From: Mesorhizobium huakuii
GTDB taxonomy: Bacteria; Pseudomonadota; Alphaproteobacteria; Rhizobiales; Rhizobiaceae
Length of the DNA stretch: 64,000 nt
Reading direction: 5' to 3'
Assembly (NCBI RefSeq): GCF_030160235.1
Contig: NZ_BSNY01000054.1
Span: forward strand, 1-64,000
In this document: in pieces, positions 22,560-30,947 of the stretch
How the letters are laid out: every line of letters starts with the position of its first letter
How positions within the stretch are numbered: position 1 is the stretch's first letter
Translations under genes and position numbers: made by a program
Notes under the pieces: generated by a model
What the model was told of the DNA's origin: nothing
The model's input: only the letters and a program-made list of their open reading frames with translations
Databases searched by the model: none

Positions 22560-23468
22560 TTACGCAGGCTGCGGCTTCGCGACGGCCTGGCTCTGCGCCT
22601 TCGTGGTGATGAAGACGCCGGCGGTGATGATGACGGCGCCGGCCCAGGTCAGCTGCTGATAGTGCTCGCCAAGGAAGATGGTGCCGGCAAACAGGCCGAC
22701 CGCGGCCGCCACATAGCCGATCTGGCTGAGATAGACCGGCCCGCCGACCGCCTGCAGCCGGAAGAAGAAGGCGAACATCGCCGACGCCGATGCGACCTGC
22801 GCGATGACGATCAGCGGTACGCCGCCGAGCGGCGCGAAGGCCTTGATGCCGAACAGAGCGAGAATGCCCGCGAGCAGCAGTGTTGCCGACGCCAGATGGC
22901 TGCCGACGGCAAGCTCGATCGGGCCGGTGCCTTCCGGCCAGTCGACGGTGCGGTAGATGTTGCCGGCGGCAAGGCTGACCGGGATCAGCAGCCCGGTCAC
23001 CACCCAGAACAGATCGGCCGGCTGGCCGGCCTCGCCGCGCGTCACCGCCACCATCACGGCGCCGGCGAAACCGACGGCTATGCCAATGATGCCCAGCATG
23101 TTCGGCCGCCGAACGCGCAGCAGGATCGAGAACACCAGCGTGACGACAGGCGACAGCGTGAACATGATGCCGGTATAGCCGGCGCCCAGATGCGGGATGG
23201 CCGAGAACATCAGGAGATTGGGGACGGCATAGGAGACGGCCGCCGTGACGAAGAAATAGCGCAGTTTGTGAGCGGTGAGCCGGACGTGCTCCCCGCGCAG
23301 CAAGAGCACGCACAGCAGCACGCCGCCGGCGCCGAGCGAGATGATGAAAGCCCAGACCATGGCCGGCACGCCGGCTGCCGTGGCGAGCTTGCCGAAGGGC
23401 AGTGTCAGGCCGAGCAGGCTGCCCGTGACGACCAGCAGGCCGAGCGCCGAATCCCAGAGAAGTTTCAT
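22560..23468 (-). CDS. EamA/DMT-family transporter
   Basis: A 302-residue inner-membrane protein with about ten hydrophobic segments in two EamA repeats, a drug/metabolite exporter fold. The ATG at 23468 begins MKLLWDSALGLLVVTGSLLG and removes a non-hydrophobic 26-residue extension. It is divergent from a MarR-type regulator with two inverted repeats between them, suggesting inducible export of a small metabolite or toxicant. The ligand is unknown. Confidence 0.87.
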   Translation of the reverse strand: MKLLWDSALGLLVVTGSLLGLTLPFGKLATAAGVPAMVWAFIISLGAGGVLLCVLLLRGEHVRLTAHKLRYFFVTAAVSYAVPNLLMFSAIPHLGAGYTGIMFTLSPVVTLVFSILLRVRRPNMLGIIGIAVGFAGAVMVAVTRGEAGQPADLFWVVTGLLIPVSLAAGNIYRTVDWPEGTGPIELAVGSHLASATLLLAGILALFGIKAFAPLGGVPLIVIAQVASASAMFAFFFRLQAVGGPVYLSQIGYVAAAVGLFAGTIFLGEHYQQLTWAGAVIITAGVFITTKAQSQAVAKPQPA

Positions 23469-23507
23469 GATCGAACCCTGTCGTGCGTGGCCTCTTGGCC
23501 GGCATTG

Positions 23508-23548
23508 TATCTTGCGGTAAGATAATGGAAAGATTCTTAACGTCAAGA
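23508..23548. promoter_or_regulatory. Paired MarR-type operator candidates
   Basis: Two related inverted repeats lie in the 97-base divergent gap: TATCTT-GCGGT-AAGATA at 23508-23524 and TCTT-AACGTC-AAGA at 23535-23548. Their centres are about 25 bases apart. They share the half-site TCTT/AAGA and lie just upstream of both start codons, fitting autoregulation plus control of the EamA gene. Confidence 0.6.
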
Positions 23549-23565
23549 TATTTAGTGGTAAGACA

Positions 23566-24051
23566 ATGGATAGGGCAGCGCGAGCGATCGAGCAGTGGAA
23601 ACGAGAGCGGCCGGACCTCGATGTCTCGCCGATGGGCGTGCTCGGGCGATTGAACGAAGCCTCGTCGCTGATTGCGCGCGATCGCCTTGCGCCGCTGTTT
23701 GCGCGATTCGGATTGCAAGCCGGCGAGTTCGACGTGCTGGCAACGCTGCGCCGGTCAGGCTCACCTTACGCGCTGACGCCGACCGCTCTCTACGAGGCGA
23801 CGATGGTTACCTCGGGCGCCATGACCAATCGGCTCGACCGGCTGGAGAAGGCCGGATTGACCCAGCGCGGCCCGCACCCCAACGACCGGCGCGGCATCGT
23901 CGTGCAGCTTACCGAGAAGGGTCTCGCTTTGATCGACGAGGCCCTGACCGCCCACGTCGCCAACGAACACGAAATCCTCGCGGGCCTAAGCGACGCCGAA
24001 CGGGAAACGCTTTCGCACCTGCTTGAGAAATTGATAGGCAGCGTGAGCTGA
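23566..24051 (+). CDS. MarR family transcriptional regulator
   Basis: A 161-residue classic MarR protein: dimerising N- and C-terminal helices around a winged helix (about 45-115) with the recognition segment TPTALYEATMVTSGAMTNRLDRLEKAGL and the wing PHPNDRRGIVVQLTEKG. The DRR turn is the family hallmark. Divergent from the EamA exporter gene, which it probably represses until a ligand binds. It ends 4 bases before the opposite-strand DUF1178 gene. Confidence 0.92.
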   Translation: MDRAARAIEQWKRERPDLDVSPMGVLGRLNEASSLIARDRLAPLFARFGLQAGEFDVLATLRRSGSPYALTPTALYEATMVTSGAMTNRLDRLEKAGLTQRGPHPNDRRGIVVQLTEKGLALIDEALTAHVANEHEILAGLSDAERETLSHLLEKLIGSVS

Positions 24052-24055
24052 ACGT

Positions 24056-24481
24056 TCAGTTCCGATCGTCCGGAAACACCGGGATCGGCATGAAATCGAC
24101 GCCATCCTCGGCCAGGCCCTTGGCCTCTTCCAGCGTCGCTTCGCCGTAGATGCCGCGTGGGTCGGTTTCGCCGAAATGGATTTTTCGCGCTTCCTCGGCG
24201 AATTTGTCGCCGACATAGTCGGCATTCTCGCGCACCTTCTCGGCCATCGCCTTCAGTTGCGCCAGGGCTTGCTTCTGCGCCTCGCCCATGGCGAGCGCTA
24301 TGGTCTCCTGCTTGCGCGCCGTCGAAACGGCCGGCGCCATCAGGGCCTTCTCTACCTTGTGCGAGCCGCAACTCGGGCAATCGACAAAGCCGCGCTTCTT
24401 CTGGGTGTCGAAATCGTCGTTGCTGCGGAACCAGCCCTCGAACTCGTGCTCGTTGTCGCAGATCAGGGAAAAGCGGATCAA
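24056..24481 (-). CDS. DUF1178 family protein
   Basis: A 141-residue cytoplasmic protein of the DUF1178 family, recognised by MIRFSLICDNEHEFEGWFRSND at the start, a zinc-knuckle-like CPSCG pair (with Cys9 as a possible further ligand) and the C-terminal GEATLEEAKGLAEDG. The middle is a Lys/Glu/Ala-rich helix. Its ATG overlaps the stop of the nitrilase gene as ATGA, so translation is coupled. Function unknown; conserved beside nitrilase and glutaredoxin genes in alphaproteobacteria. Confidence 0.88.
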   Translation of the reverse strand: MIRFSLICDNEHEFEGWFRSNDDFDTQKKRGFVDCPSCGSHKVEKALMAPAVSTARKQETIALAMGEAQKQALAQLKAMAEKVRENADYVGDKFAEEARKIHFGETDPRGIYGEATLEEAKGLAEDGVDFMPIPVFPDDRN

Positions 24482-25344
24482 GAGGCGGCACCCCGCAGAA
24501 GCGGCGCGTCCACCGCGCCGGCATTGATGGTGAAATCCCGCGCATTCTTCAAATTGGGGATCTTCTTGCGCGCCGCAACCGACTGCGCCGGGTCGATCTC
24601 GGCGACGATCACAGCGGGCTCGTCATGCGCGGCTTCGGCGAGGATGCGCCCCCATGGATCCACGATCAGCGAATGGCCAAACGTCTCGCGACCATCCTCG
24701 TGCAGGCCGCCCTGCGCGGCGGCGACGACAAAGGCGCCGTTCTCGATGGCACGCGCCCTCAGCAGCACATGCCAATGCGCCTCGCCGGTCTGGCGGGTGA
24801 AGGCGGCGGGTACGGTCAAAACATCGGCACCGGCCAGCGCCTCGGCGCGGAACAGCTGCGGGAAACGCAGGTCGTAGCAGACCGCAAAGCCCAACCTGGC
24901 GCCCGCAACCTCGGTCACGACGGCCTCGGTGCCGGGTTCATAGGCGGCGGATTCGCGCCAGCTCTCGCCATTGTCGAGGTCGACGTCGAACATGTGGATC
25001 TTGTCATAGGTGGCCAGCGTCGCGCCGTCCGGACCAAACAGCAGCGCCCGGTTGGCGAGCTTGCCGTCGCCGCGCAGTATGGCGGTGGAGCCGATATGCA
25101 GGAAGACGCCGAGTTCGCGCGCCAATCCGCGCGCGGTCGCGACGATGATATCCTTGTCCTCGGAGGTGAAGGAGGCGGCACGCGCTTCCTTGTCGCGGAT
25201 CAGCGCCCCGGTCATTTCCGGCGTCTGGATATAGGTCGCGCCCTGCCCTGCCGCTTCACGCACCAGCCGTTCGAGATCGACGGCATTGCGCTCGGGGCTT
25301 TCGCCTGAACGCATCTGGATCGCCGCAGCCTTGAAAACACCCAT
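24478..25344 (-). CDS. Carbon-nitrogen hydrolase (Nit1/Nit2-like amidase)
   Basis: A 288-residue nitrilase-superfamily amidase with the Glu-Lys-Cys triad in YIQTPEMTGA, YDKIHMFDVD and AVCYDLRFPQLF (Cys156). It most resembles the Nit1/omega-amidase branch, which repairs deaminated glutathione or hydrolyses alpha-keto acid amides. The start at 25344 begins MGVFKAAAIQMRSG, the usual family opening; a longer frame is a shadow of grxC. It follows grxC by 10 bases and overlaps DUF1178 by 4, forming a thiol/glutathione-flavoured operon. Confidence 0.93.
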   Translation of the reverse strand: MGVFKAAAIQMRSGESPERNAVDLERLVREAAGQGATYIQTPEMTGALIRDKEARAASFTSEDKDIIVATARGLARELGVFLHIGSTAILRGDGKLANRALLFGPDGATLATYDKIHMFDVDLDNGESWRESAAYEPGTEAVVTEVAGARLGFAVCYDLRFPQLFRAEALAGADVLTVPAAFTRQTGEAHWHVLLRARAIENGAFVVAAAQGGLHEDGRETFGHSLIVDPWGRILAEAAHDEPAVIVAEIDPAQSVAARKKIPNLKNARDFTINAGAVDAPLLRGAAS

Positions 25345-25354
25345 CAAAATACCC

Positions 25355-25624
25355 TCAAATCGTCGCGCCGTTGGCGAGCAGTCTGTCCAGCCGGCCTTCG
25401 GCCTCCAGCTCATGGAGATCGTCGCAGCCGCCGACATGCGTGTCGCCGATGAAAATCTGCGGAAAGGTCGTGCGGCCGTGCGCGCGCGAGATCATCTCCT
25501 GGCGCAGTTCCGGCGAAAACGAAGCGTCATGCTCGGTATAGGTGACGCCCTTGCGCTCCAGCAGCCGCTTGGCCGCGGTGCAGTAGCCGCACATCATCCG
25601 CGTATAGATCGTGACATCGACCAT
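25355..25624 (-). CDS. grxC: Glutaredoxin 3
   Basis: An 89-residue monomeric glutaredoxin that reduces protein disulfides and mixed glutathione disulfides. The active site is Cys12-Gly-Tyr-Cys15, a CGYC variant of the usual CPYC. The TFPQIFIGDTHVGGCDDL block binds glutathione. The start is the ATG at 25624. It lies 25 bases after comF and 10 before the nitrilase, in one leftward operon. Confidence 0.96.
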   Translation of the reverse strand: MVDVTIYTRMMCGYCTAAKRLLERKGVTYTEHDASFSPELRQEMISRAHGRTTFPQIFIGDTHVGGCDDLHELEAEGRLDRLLANGATI

Positions 25625-25649
25625 GATGAATTCCGCTTTGGTTGCCGAC

Positions 25650-26438
25650 TTATATAGTCGCGGACTCGTCCGCCCGGAAGTCCCCCGGCAGCACACGCGC
25701 GAAGGTCAGCACGTCGACGGCGGACGCACCGCCCCTTTTCAGCGCCTTGGTGGCTGCGCGCACGGTGGCGCCCGTGGTGTAGACGTCATCGATCAGAAGC
25801 ACCCTGCGGCCGGCGATCTCGATCTCCGCCTCGGCCGGCACGCGGAAGGCGGCCCGCACATTCTCCTCGCGCTCCTGCCGCTCCAGCCCGACCTGCTGGC
25901 GGGTGAGCTTCACGCGCCGCATGGCGGAAGGCGCGAAAGACAGGCCGCTGAGGTCGCAAACCGCGCGCGCCAGTTCCGCCGACTGGTTGAATCGCCGACG
26001 GAAGAAACGCCGCCAGTGCAGCGGCACCGGCACCACCACATCGGCCTCGGCGATGAGATCGGCGCCTGCGCGCACCATCCAGCGCGCCATCCAAGGCGCC
26101 AGATCGGTGCGATCCTGGTATTTCAACCCTTGCACCATCTGGCGCGCAACGCCGGAATAAGCGACGGCTGCCCGCGCCCGCTCGAAGGGCGGCGGGTCCG
26201 CGATCGCCTCGGCCGACAGGAACCCCTCGCCCATATGATGGGTGAACGGCGTGCCCATCACCGGGCACCAGGGCCGCTCCAGCAGCCGCAGCTTCGGCCA
26301 GCAGGCGCCGCACAGCACGCCGGGCTGCGAGACATGCCGGCGGCAACCGGCACAGACCGGTGGAAACAGCATGCGCGCCGGCCAGCCGAGGGCCGATCGG
26401 GCAAGGTTCCTGATCCCGATGGACTTGATCTCTGGCAT
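25650..26438 (-). CDS. ComF family phosphoribosyltransferase-like protein
   Basis: About 262 residues from the ATG at 26438 (MPEIKSIGIRN); a longer frame to 26504 is less likely. An N-terminal four-Cys zinc ribbon (CAGCRRHVSQPGVLCGACW) is followed by a type I phosphoribosyltransferase fold with the PRPP loop VLLIDDVYTTGATVRA. ComF/GntX proteins are tied to DNA uptake in some bacteria, but in alphaproteobacteria their role is undefined. First gene of the comF-grxC-nitrilase-DUF1178 run and divergent from a methyltransferase gene. Confidence 0.93.
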   Translation of the reverse strand: MPEIKSIGIRNLARSALGWPARMLFPPVCAGCRRHVSQPGVLCGACWPKLRLLERPWCPVMGTPFTHHMGEGFLSAEAIADPPPFERARAAVAYSGVARQMVQGLKYQDRTDLAPWMARWMVRAGADLIAEADVVVPVPLHWRRFFRRRFNQSAELARAVCDLSGLSFAPSAMRRVKLTRQQVGLERQEREENVRAAFRVPAEAEIEIAGRRVLLIDDVYTTGATVRAATKALKRGGASAVDVLTFARVLPGDFRADESATI

Positions 26439-26527
26439 CGGATCGGCCACGTGGTTGGTTCTCCGCACCGAGTGTACCAAGTGTATCAGGGCGTGGACAA
26501 ACAAGGATCCGCCCGTTGCAGCCTATT

Positions 26528-27388
26528 ATGGATACCTCTTTGTGGCTGGCGCACAAGCGGCGCGCGCTCAGCCATCCGGTCGACGGTGCCGATTTCCTGA
26601 TGAACCGCGCCGCCGAGGACCTTGCCGACCGGCTGGGCGCCGTCGAGCGCAGGTTCGGCAAGGCGGCAGTGCTGTTTTGCCAGACGCCGGCCGCGGCCGG
26701 CGTGCTCGCCGCGAGCGGCAAGGTGGCGGATATCGCCCGCGTCGAGGCGGACGCAGTCTTCCTGACGGGTGCTGCCGGCATGGTCGCACCGCTGGAAACC
26801 GTACCCTTCGAGCCGGCAAGCCTCGATCTGGCGGTGTCGCTTCTGTCACTGCAGGCGATGAACGACATTCCCGGCATGCTGATCCAGATCCGCCGCGCGC
26901 TACGGCCGGACGGGCTCTTTCTCGGCGCCTTCGCCGGCGCCGGCACGCTCGGTGAGTTGCGTGAAAGCCTGCTTGCGGCCGAGACCGAGCTTTACGGCGG
27001 CGCCAGCCCGCGCGTCATCCCCTTCACCGACGTGCGCGATGCCGGTGCGCTGCTGCAGCGCGCCGGTCTTGCCCTGCCGGTCGCCGATGTCGAGACCGTG
27101 ACGGTGCGCTATGCCAATTTGTTTGCCTTGATGGCCGATCTGCGCGCCATGGGCGAAACCAGCGCACTCACCGACCGCAGCCGGCGGCCGGGCGCACGCC
27201 AGCTGTTTGCCCGCGCGGCGGAAATTTACGCCGAACGGTTTTCCGACGCCGACGGCCGCGTAAGGGCAAGTTTCTCGATTGTCTGGATGTCCGGCTGGGC
27301 GCCCGATGCCTCGCAGCAAAAACCGCTGAAGCCGGGTTCGGCCAAGGTCTCGCTGAAGACGATACTGGAGGCTCCCGACGGGCAATGA
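26528..27388 (+). CDS. SAM-dependent methyltransferase-like protein (BioC/NDUFAF5-like)
   Basis: About 286 residues from the ATG at 26528 (a TTG 12 bases earlier is in frame). The N-terminus HKRRALSHPVDGADFLMNRAAEDLADRL matches the group related to human NDUFAF5, a complex I assembly hydroxylase, and to BioC. The usual glycine-rich SAM motif is weak: where a DxGxGxG loop would be, one sees AVLFCQTPAAAGVLA. That fits the hydroxylase-type branch that departed from methylation. The divergent comF neighbour is a recurrent arrangement in rhizobia. Confidence 0.82.
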   Translation: MDTSLWLAHKRRALSHPVDGADFLMNRAAEDLADRLGAVERRFGKAAVLFCQTPAAAGVLAASGKVADIARVEADAVFLTGAAGMVAPLETVPFEPASLDLAVSLLSLQAMNDIPGMLIQIRRALRPDGLFLGAFAGAGTLGELRESLLAAETELYGGASPRVIPFTDVRDAGALLQRAGLALPVADVETVTVRYANLFALMADLRAMGETSALTDRSRRPGARQLFARAAEIYAERFSDADGRVRASFSIVWMSGWAPDASQQKPLKPGSAKVSLKTILEAPDGQ

Positions 27389-27396
27389 CCGGCGTT

Positions 27397-27497
27397 AGAG
27401 CAATTCCAGGAAAAGTGTGAGCGGTTTTCCATCCGGAATTGCGTCAAAACAAAGAGTTAGAGTGGTTCGCCGTTTCCATGAAACGGTGAAACGCTCT
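27397..27497 (-). repeat. Dispersed rhizobial intergenic mosaic repeat, copy B
   Basis: A 101-base element from AGAGCAATTCCAGG to GAAACGCTCT, the near reverse complement of copy A at 2391-2489. Internal palindromes match: CCGTTTCATGGAAACGG and the block around ACCGCTCACACTTTTCC, both read on the minus strand. It fills most of the gap between the methyltransferase stop codon and the Flp pilin gene. Confidence 0.8.
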
Positions 27498-27514
27498 ATG
27501 CGCGGACAGCCGGA

Positions 27515-27694
27515 TCAGGGTGCGAAGGCGTTCGCAAGCCGGCTGCCATTGTTGCTGAACAGCCAGGTGATCGAGTTGAAAACCTGACTGATGCCGGCGA
27601 CGATGGTCAACGACAACACAGCGACGATCAGGCCATATTCGACCACCGTGGCGCCGGTCTCGTCCTTCAGAAATCGCAGCAGCACCGCTTTCAT
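27515..27694 (-). CDS. Flp/Fap-type IVb pilin
   Basis: A 59-residue gene. The protein starts MKAVLLRFLKDETGATVVEY, followed by GLIVAVLSLTIVAGISQVFN. It shows the type IVb prepilin cleavage signature Gly^AlaThrValValGlu-Tyr (cleavage before Ala15), a single hydrophobic helix, and a short soluble tail ending ANAFAP. Flp pilins form tight-adherence fibres assembled by the Tad machinery. No tadA/B/C or cpa genes are in the window, so this is an orphan pilin relying on machinery elsewhere. AGAGGGG lies 10-16 bases before the ATG. Confidence 0.85.
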   Translation of the reverse strand: MKAVLLRFLKDETGATVVEYGLIVAVLSLTIVAGISQVFNSITWLFSNNGSRLANAFAP

Positions 27695-27804
27695 GACCTC
27701 AACCCCTCTCGCCAGGATATTACCGCCGATCTGTTAAGAAAGGTTAACGGCAAAGACTTAACAGGCGGTGAAACGGCCGCCCTTCCGCAGATATCTTAAC
27801 CATG

Positions 27805-28122
27805 TCAGCAGTCGCCGCTGGTTCTGCCATCGGAGCCGATGATGCAGACCGAATCGGGCTGCGCCTGCAGCACGCTGCGGCGCACCGTATAGGTGGTGCG
27901 ATGGGTGATCGAGCCGGTGGCCGTCATGTCGAGACCGCCGGGAAAATCATCGCGCGCAGATTGCGAGCGCGTCTGGCTGTCGAGGAAAGGAGTCGCGATC
28001 AGCGCCAGCGCCACCGCGGCCGAACCGAACAGCAGCGTGACGCGCAGGATGCCCATGCCCGCATCGGCGGCACGAAAGCCGCGGTCGGGCCGGATCGAAT
28101 CCCAATCCCTGTCCAGGCTCAT
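27805..28122 (-). CDS. Small single-span membrane protein of unknown function
   Basis: A 105-residue protein with a charged N-terminus, one hydrophobic segment at about residues 24-44 (ILRVTLLFGSAAVALALIATP) and a C-terminal soluble part (about 50-105) with two Cys (SVCIIGSDGRTSGDC) that could form a disulfide in the periplasm. GGGGAG precedes the ATG. It lies 110 bases upstream of the Flp pilin gene in the same direction, so a link to the pilus or envelope is possible but not shown. I do not recognise a named family. Confidence 0.7.
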   Translation of the reverse strand: MSLDRDWDSIRPDRGFRAADAGMGILRVTLLFGSAAVALALIATPFLDSQTRSQSARDDFPGGLDMTATGSITHRTTYTVRRSVLQAQPDSVCIIGSDGRTSGDC

Positions 28123-28243
28123 CCTATCGCTCCCCAGCCAATCCGCGACGCGGCCGCGACGGCACGGCCATGCATCAATTTTTCATGATGAGATAAATCT
28201 TCCATTAACGCTGGCTGATAAGGGCCGCAGCCCGCTCCTCTGG

Positions 28244-28320
28244 GCAAATCCAGGAAAGTGTAAAGCGGTTCTCCCGGGAAAACCGCGGAACGGTTTCCCT
28301 TGGGAATTGCGTCAAAACAA
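28244..28320 (-). repeat. Dispersed rhizobial intergenic mosaic repeat, copy C (partial)
   Basis: It keeps the outer blocks of copy B (ATCCAGGAAAGTGT at the left, GGAATTGCGTCAAAACAA at the right). The centre is different and carries its own palindrome GCGGTTCTCCCGGGAAAACCGC-like at 28265-28286. The far arm of the element (the CCGTTTC palindrome) is missing. This mix of shared and swapped modules is what marks mosaic elements. It ends 5 bases before the mutT stop codon. Confidence 0.65.
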
Positions 28321-28324
28321 GTCC

Positions 28325-28759
28325 TCAGAGCAGATCGATCAGGAACGGGATCAGCGGCGCGTCGGCCGGAGGCATCGGATAGTCGCGCATTTGCTTCGGC
28401 CGCACCCATTTCAGCGCCTGCCCTTCCCGGGGCTGGGCAATGCCGCGGAAGCGGCGGCAGACGAACAGCGGCATCAACAGATGGAAGTCGTCATAGGAAT
28501 GGCTGGCGAAGGTAAGCGGCGCCAGGCACGGGATCTCGGTCTCGATGCCGATCTCCTCGTGCAATTCGCGGATGATGCATTGTTCCGGCGTCTCGCCGGG
28601 CTCGACCTTGCCGCCGGGAAACTCCCACAGGCCGGCAAGCTGCTTGCCCTCGGGACGCTGCGCCAGCAGCACGCGGCCGTCGGCATCGACCAGCGCGCAG
28701 GCCGCCACCAGGAGCAGGCGCTTGCCGGTATTGGCCGGATCATTCATGCCCGACGTCAC
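28325..28759 (-). CDS. mutT: 8-oxo-dGTP diphosphatase MutT (Nudix)
   Basis: A 144-residue Nudix hydrolase that removes oxidised GTP from the nucleotide pool and so prevents A:T to C:G mutations. The Nudix box is complete, GGKVEPGETPEQCIIRELHEEIGIE. The listed start is a GTG overlapping the GNAT stop codon as GTGA; an ATG at 28747 (MNDPANTGKRLLLV) is equally plausible. It is the last gene of the argJ-GNAT-mutT operon, an arrangement widespread in Hyphomicrobiales. Confidence 0.94.
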   Translation of the reverse strand: MTSGMNDPANTGKRLLLVAACALVDADGRVLLAQRPEGKQLAGLWEFPGGKVEPGETPEQCIIRELHEEIGIETEIPCLAPLTFASHSYDDFHLLMPLFVCRRFRGIAQPREGQALKWVRPKQMRDYPMPPADAPLIPFLIDLL

Positions 28760-29508
28760 TCATGACCAGGCGGCCGGCGATAATGGTAGCGATAGACTTC
28801 CTCGAAGCCGAGCGACCGATAGAGCGCCAGCGCCGGAACATTGCTGGCCTCGACCTGCAGCCAGGCTTCCCGCGCGCCGCGCAGCCGCGCCCATTTCAGC
28901 GCCGACCGGATCAGGTTACGGCCATGGCCCTTGTTGCGGGCCGACTTGTCGGTGGCGACCTCGAACAGGCCGGCGAGATCGCCGTCATGCACGCAGATCA
29001 GGGTCGCCAGCGCCTCTGCCCCATCTTCCAGCGCGAACAGCCCGGCCTCGGGCTGGATGGCGCCGATGATCTCCGACAGGCCGGGCCGCAGCGAAACATC
29101 CGAGCCACTGACCTTGAGCGACGCGCCGATGAAGCGGCTGATGTCCTTGAGCGGAATCTGGTCCATGGCGGCATCGAGCTGGGCGTCGGCCAGCGGCAGC
29201 CGCATGACCAGCGATTCGTCGAACCGGCTCCAGCCCTCCTTGTCGAGATGGCCGGCAAGGTCGGGACCCGACAGCGGCGACATGCGGAACGTCAGCGGCC
29301 TGCCATAGGCATCGAAACGGCGGCTGGCGCGGCCGATGCGGTCGGCTATGTGCTGGATGTCGCCGGGATCGAGCGGGTTGACCGAATTCAGCCGCTTGGC
29401 CGGATGGCCGGCGGTCAGCCGCACCACCCAGGTGCCGTCATAATGGACGGCGGCCGCCGGCCAGGCGCGAAAGCCGGCCGCCTCGTAGCGGCGCACGATC
29501 GCAAGCAT
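28756..29508 (-). CDS. GNAT family N-acetyltransferase
   Basis: About 250 residues from the ATG at 29508; a longer frame to 29595 would run into argJ. The C-terminal half is a GNAT domain with the acetyl-CoA loop near VATDKSARNKGHGRNLIRSAL and the ending EASNVPALALYRSLGFEEVYRYHYR. The N-terminal half is divergent, a second degenerate GNAT-like module being possible. It sits between argJ and mutT, coupled to mutT. The substrate is unknown; the conserved position next to argJ does not by itself make it arginine-specific. Confidence 0.88.
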   Translation of the reverse strand: MLAIVRRYEAAGFRAWPAAAVHYDGTWVVRLTAGHPAKRLNSVNPLDPGDIQHIADRIGRASRRFDAYGRPLTFRMSPLSGPDLAGHLDKEGWSRFDESLVMRLPLADAQLDAAMDQIPLKDISRFIGASLKVSGSDVSLRPGLSEIIGAIQPEAGLFALEDGAEALATLICVHDGDLAGLFEVATDKSARNKGHGRNLIRSALKWARLRGAREAWLQVEASNVPALALYRSLGFEEVYRYHYRRPPGHE

Positions 29509-29537
29509 GCTTGCCGGATGCCTGGAAGCCAAAACCG

Positions 29538-30779
29538 TCAGCTCCGATAATCGCCGTTGATGGCGACGTATTCCTTGGTGAGGTCGCAGGTCCACACCGT
29601 CGCCTTGCCGCGGCCGATGCCGATATCGGCACGGATGCGGATATCGTCGCGCTTCATATAGGCCGAGGTCTTTTCTTCCGAATAGGCCGGGTCACGTTCG
29701 CCCTCGTGCGCCAGCCGGTTGTCGCCGAACCAGATCGACAGCCGGTCGCGGTCGGCGGGTTCGCCGGCCTTGCCGACGGCCATGACGACACGGCCCCAAT
29801 TGGCGTCCTCGCCGGCGACCGCCGTCTTGACCAGTGGCGAATTGGCGATCGACAGCGCGATGCGCTTGGCCGAGCGGGCCGATTTCGCGCCGGTGACGGT
29901 GACTTCGACCTGCTTGCGGGCGCCCTCGCCGTCGCGCACCACCTGCAGCGCCAGCGATTTCAGCACCTTGCCGAGCGCCCGGCGGAACTGGCCGAGCCGC
30001 GCGTCTTTCGGGTCGGTGATTTCAGGCGCGCCGCGCTTGGCGGCTTTGCCGGTGGCGAAGATCAGCAGCGTGTCGCTGGTCGACGTGTCGCTGTCGACGG
30101 TCACCGCGTTGAAGGTCTTGGCCGTGCCGCGCGACAACAGGTCCTGCAGCACAGGGGCCGCGATCGGCGCGTCGGTGGCGATGAAGGACAGCATCGTCGC
30201 CATGTCGGGCGCGATCATGCCGGCGCCCTTGGAAATGCCGTTGATGGTGACATCGGTGTCGCCAAGCTTGACGGTCTGCGTCGCCACCTTCGGATAGGTG
30301 TCCGTGGTCATGATGGCCTTTGCCGCCTCGGTCCACAGGTCGGGCTTGCCGTCGCTGACCAGTCCGGCAAGCAGATGGCTGAATTTGGTCGTGTCGAGTG
30401 GCTCGCCGATGACACCGGTCGAGGCCAGGAACACCTCGCCTGCCGTGCAGCCGGCAGCCTTTGCCGCCGCTTCGCCCGTCAGCGCGGTGGATTCGCGGCC
30501 CTTCTTGCCGGTGAAGGCGTTGGCATTTCCGGAATTGACGACCAGCACCCGGGCCTTGCCGGCGGCAAGGTTCTGGCGGCAGAAATCGACCGGCGCCGAG
30601 GGGCATTTCGACTTGGTGAACACGCCGGCGACCGCGGTGCCTGCATCGAACACCATGGCCAGCAGGTCGGTGCGGTTCTTGTACTTTATCCCCGCTTCGG
30701 CGGTGGCGATGCGCACCCCTTCGATGACAGGCATCTTGGGGTATTTCTTCGGCGCGAGCGGCGAAATCATCGTGGACAT
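29538..30779 (-). CDS. argJ: Bifunctional glutamate N-acetyltransferase/ornithine acetyltransferase ArgJ
   Basis: A 413-residue enzyme of the cyclic arginine pathway: it moves the acetyl group from N-acetylornithine to glutamate and, in bifunctional forms, also makes N-acetylglutamate from acetyl-CoA. It is an Ntn-type protein cleaved in the segment [14 protein letters not shown] before Thr195, which becomes the nucleophile of the beta chain. The C-terminus [17 protein letters not shown] is typical. It heads the argJ-GNAT-mutT operon. Confidence 0.97.
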   Translation of the reverse strand: MSTMISPLAPKKYPKMPVIEGVRIATAEAGIKYKNRTDLLAMVFDAGTAVAGVFTKSKCPSAPVDFCRQNLAAGKARVLVVNSGNANAFTGKKGRESTALTGEAAAKAAGCTAGEVFLASTGVIGEPLDTTKFSHLLAGLVSDGKPDLWTEAAKAIMTTDTYPKVATQTVKLGDTDVTINGISKGAGMIAPDMATMLSFIATDAPIAAPVLQDLLSRGTAKTFNAVTVDSDTSTSDTLLIFATGKAAKRGAPEITDPKDARLGQFRRALGKVLKSLALQVVRDGEGARKQVEVTVTGAKSARSAKRIALSIANSPLVKTAVAGEDANWGRVVMAVGKAGEPADRDRLSIWFGDNRLAHEGERDPAYSEEKTSAYMKRDDIRIRADIGIGRGKATVWTCDLTKEYVAINGDYRS

Positions 30780-30947
30780 GGGGACCTCGGGCGGGAAAAT
30801 CGCAAGGGAAGGCCGGTTTGCCTGATACGGCGCGCGGGCGCAAGGGCGTTTTCGCCGCGCCTGCCGGGGCGGCGGACCACGCCGGATTAAGCCTGCATTT
30901 CAAATCTGTTGGCGTCGCCGGGGCCTGTGGCGCTATGATTGCGCCCC

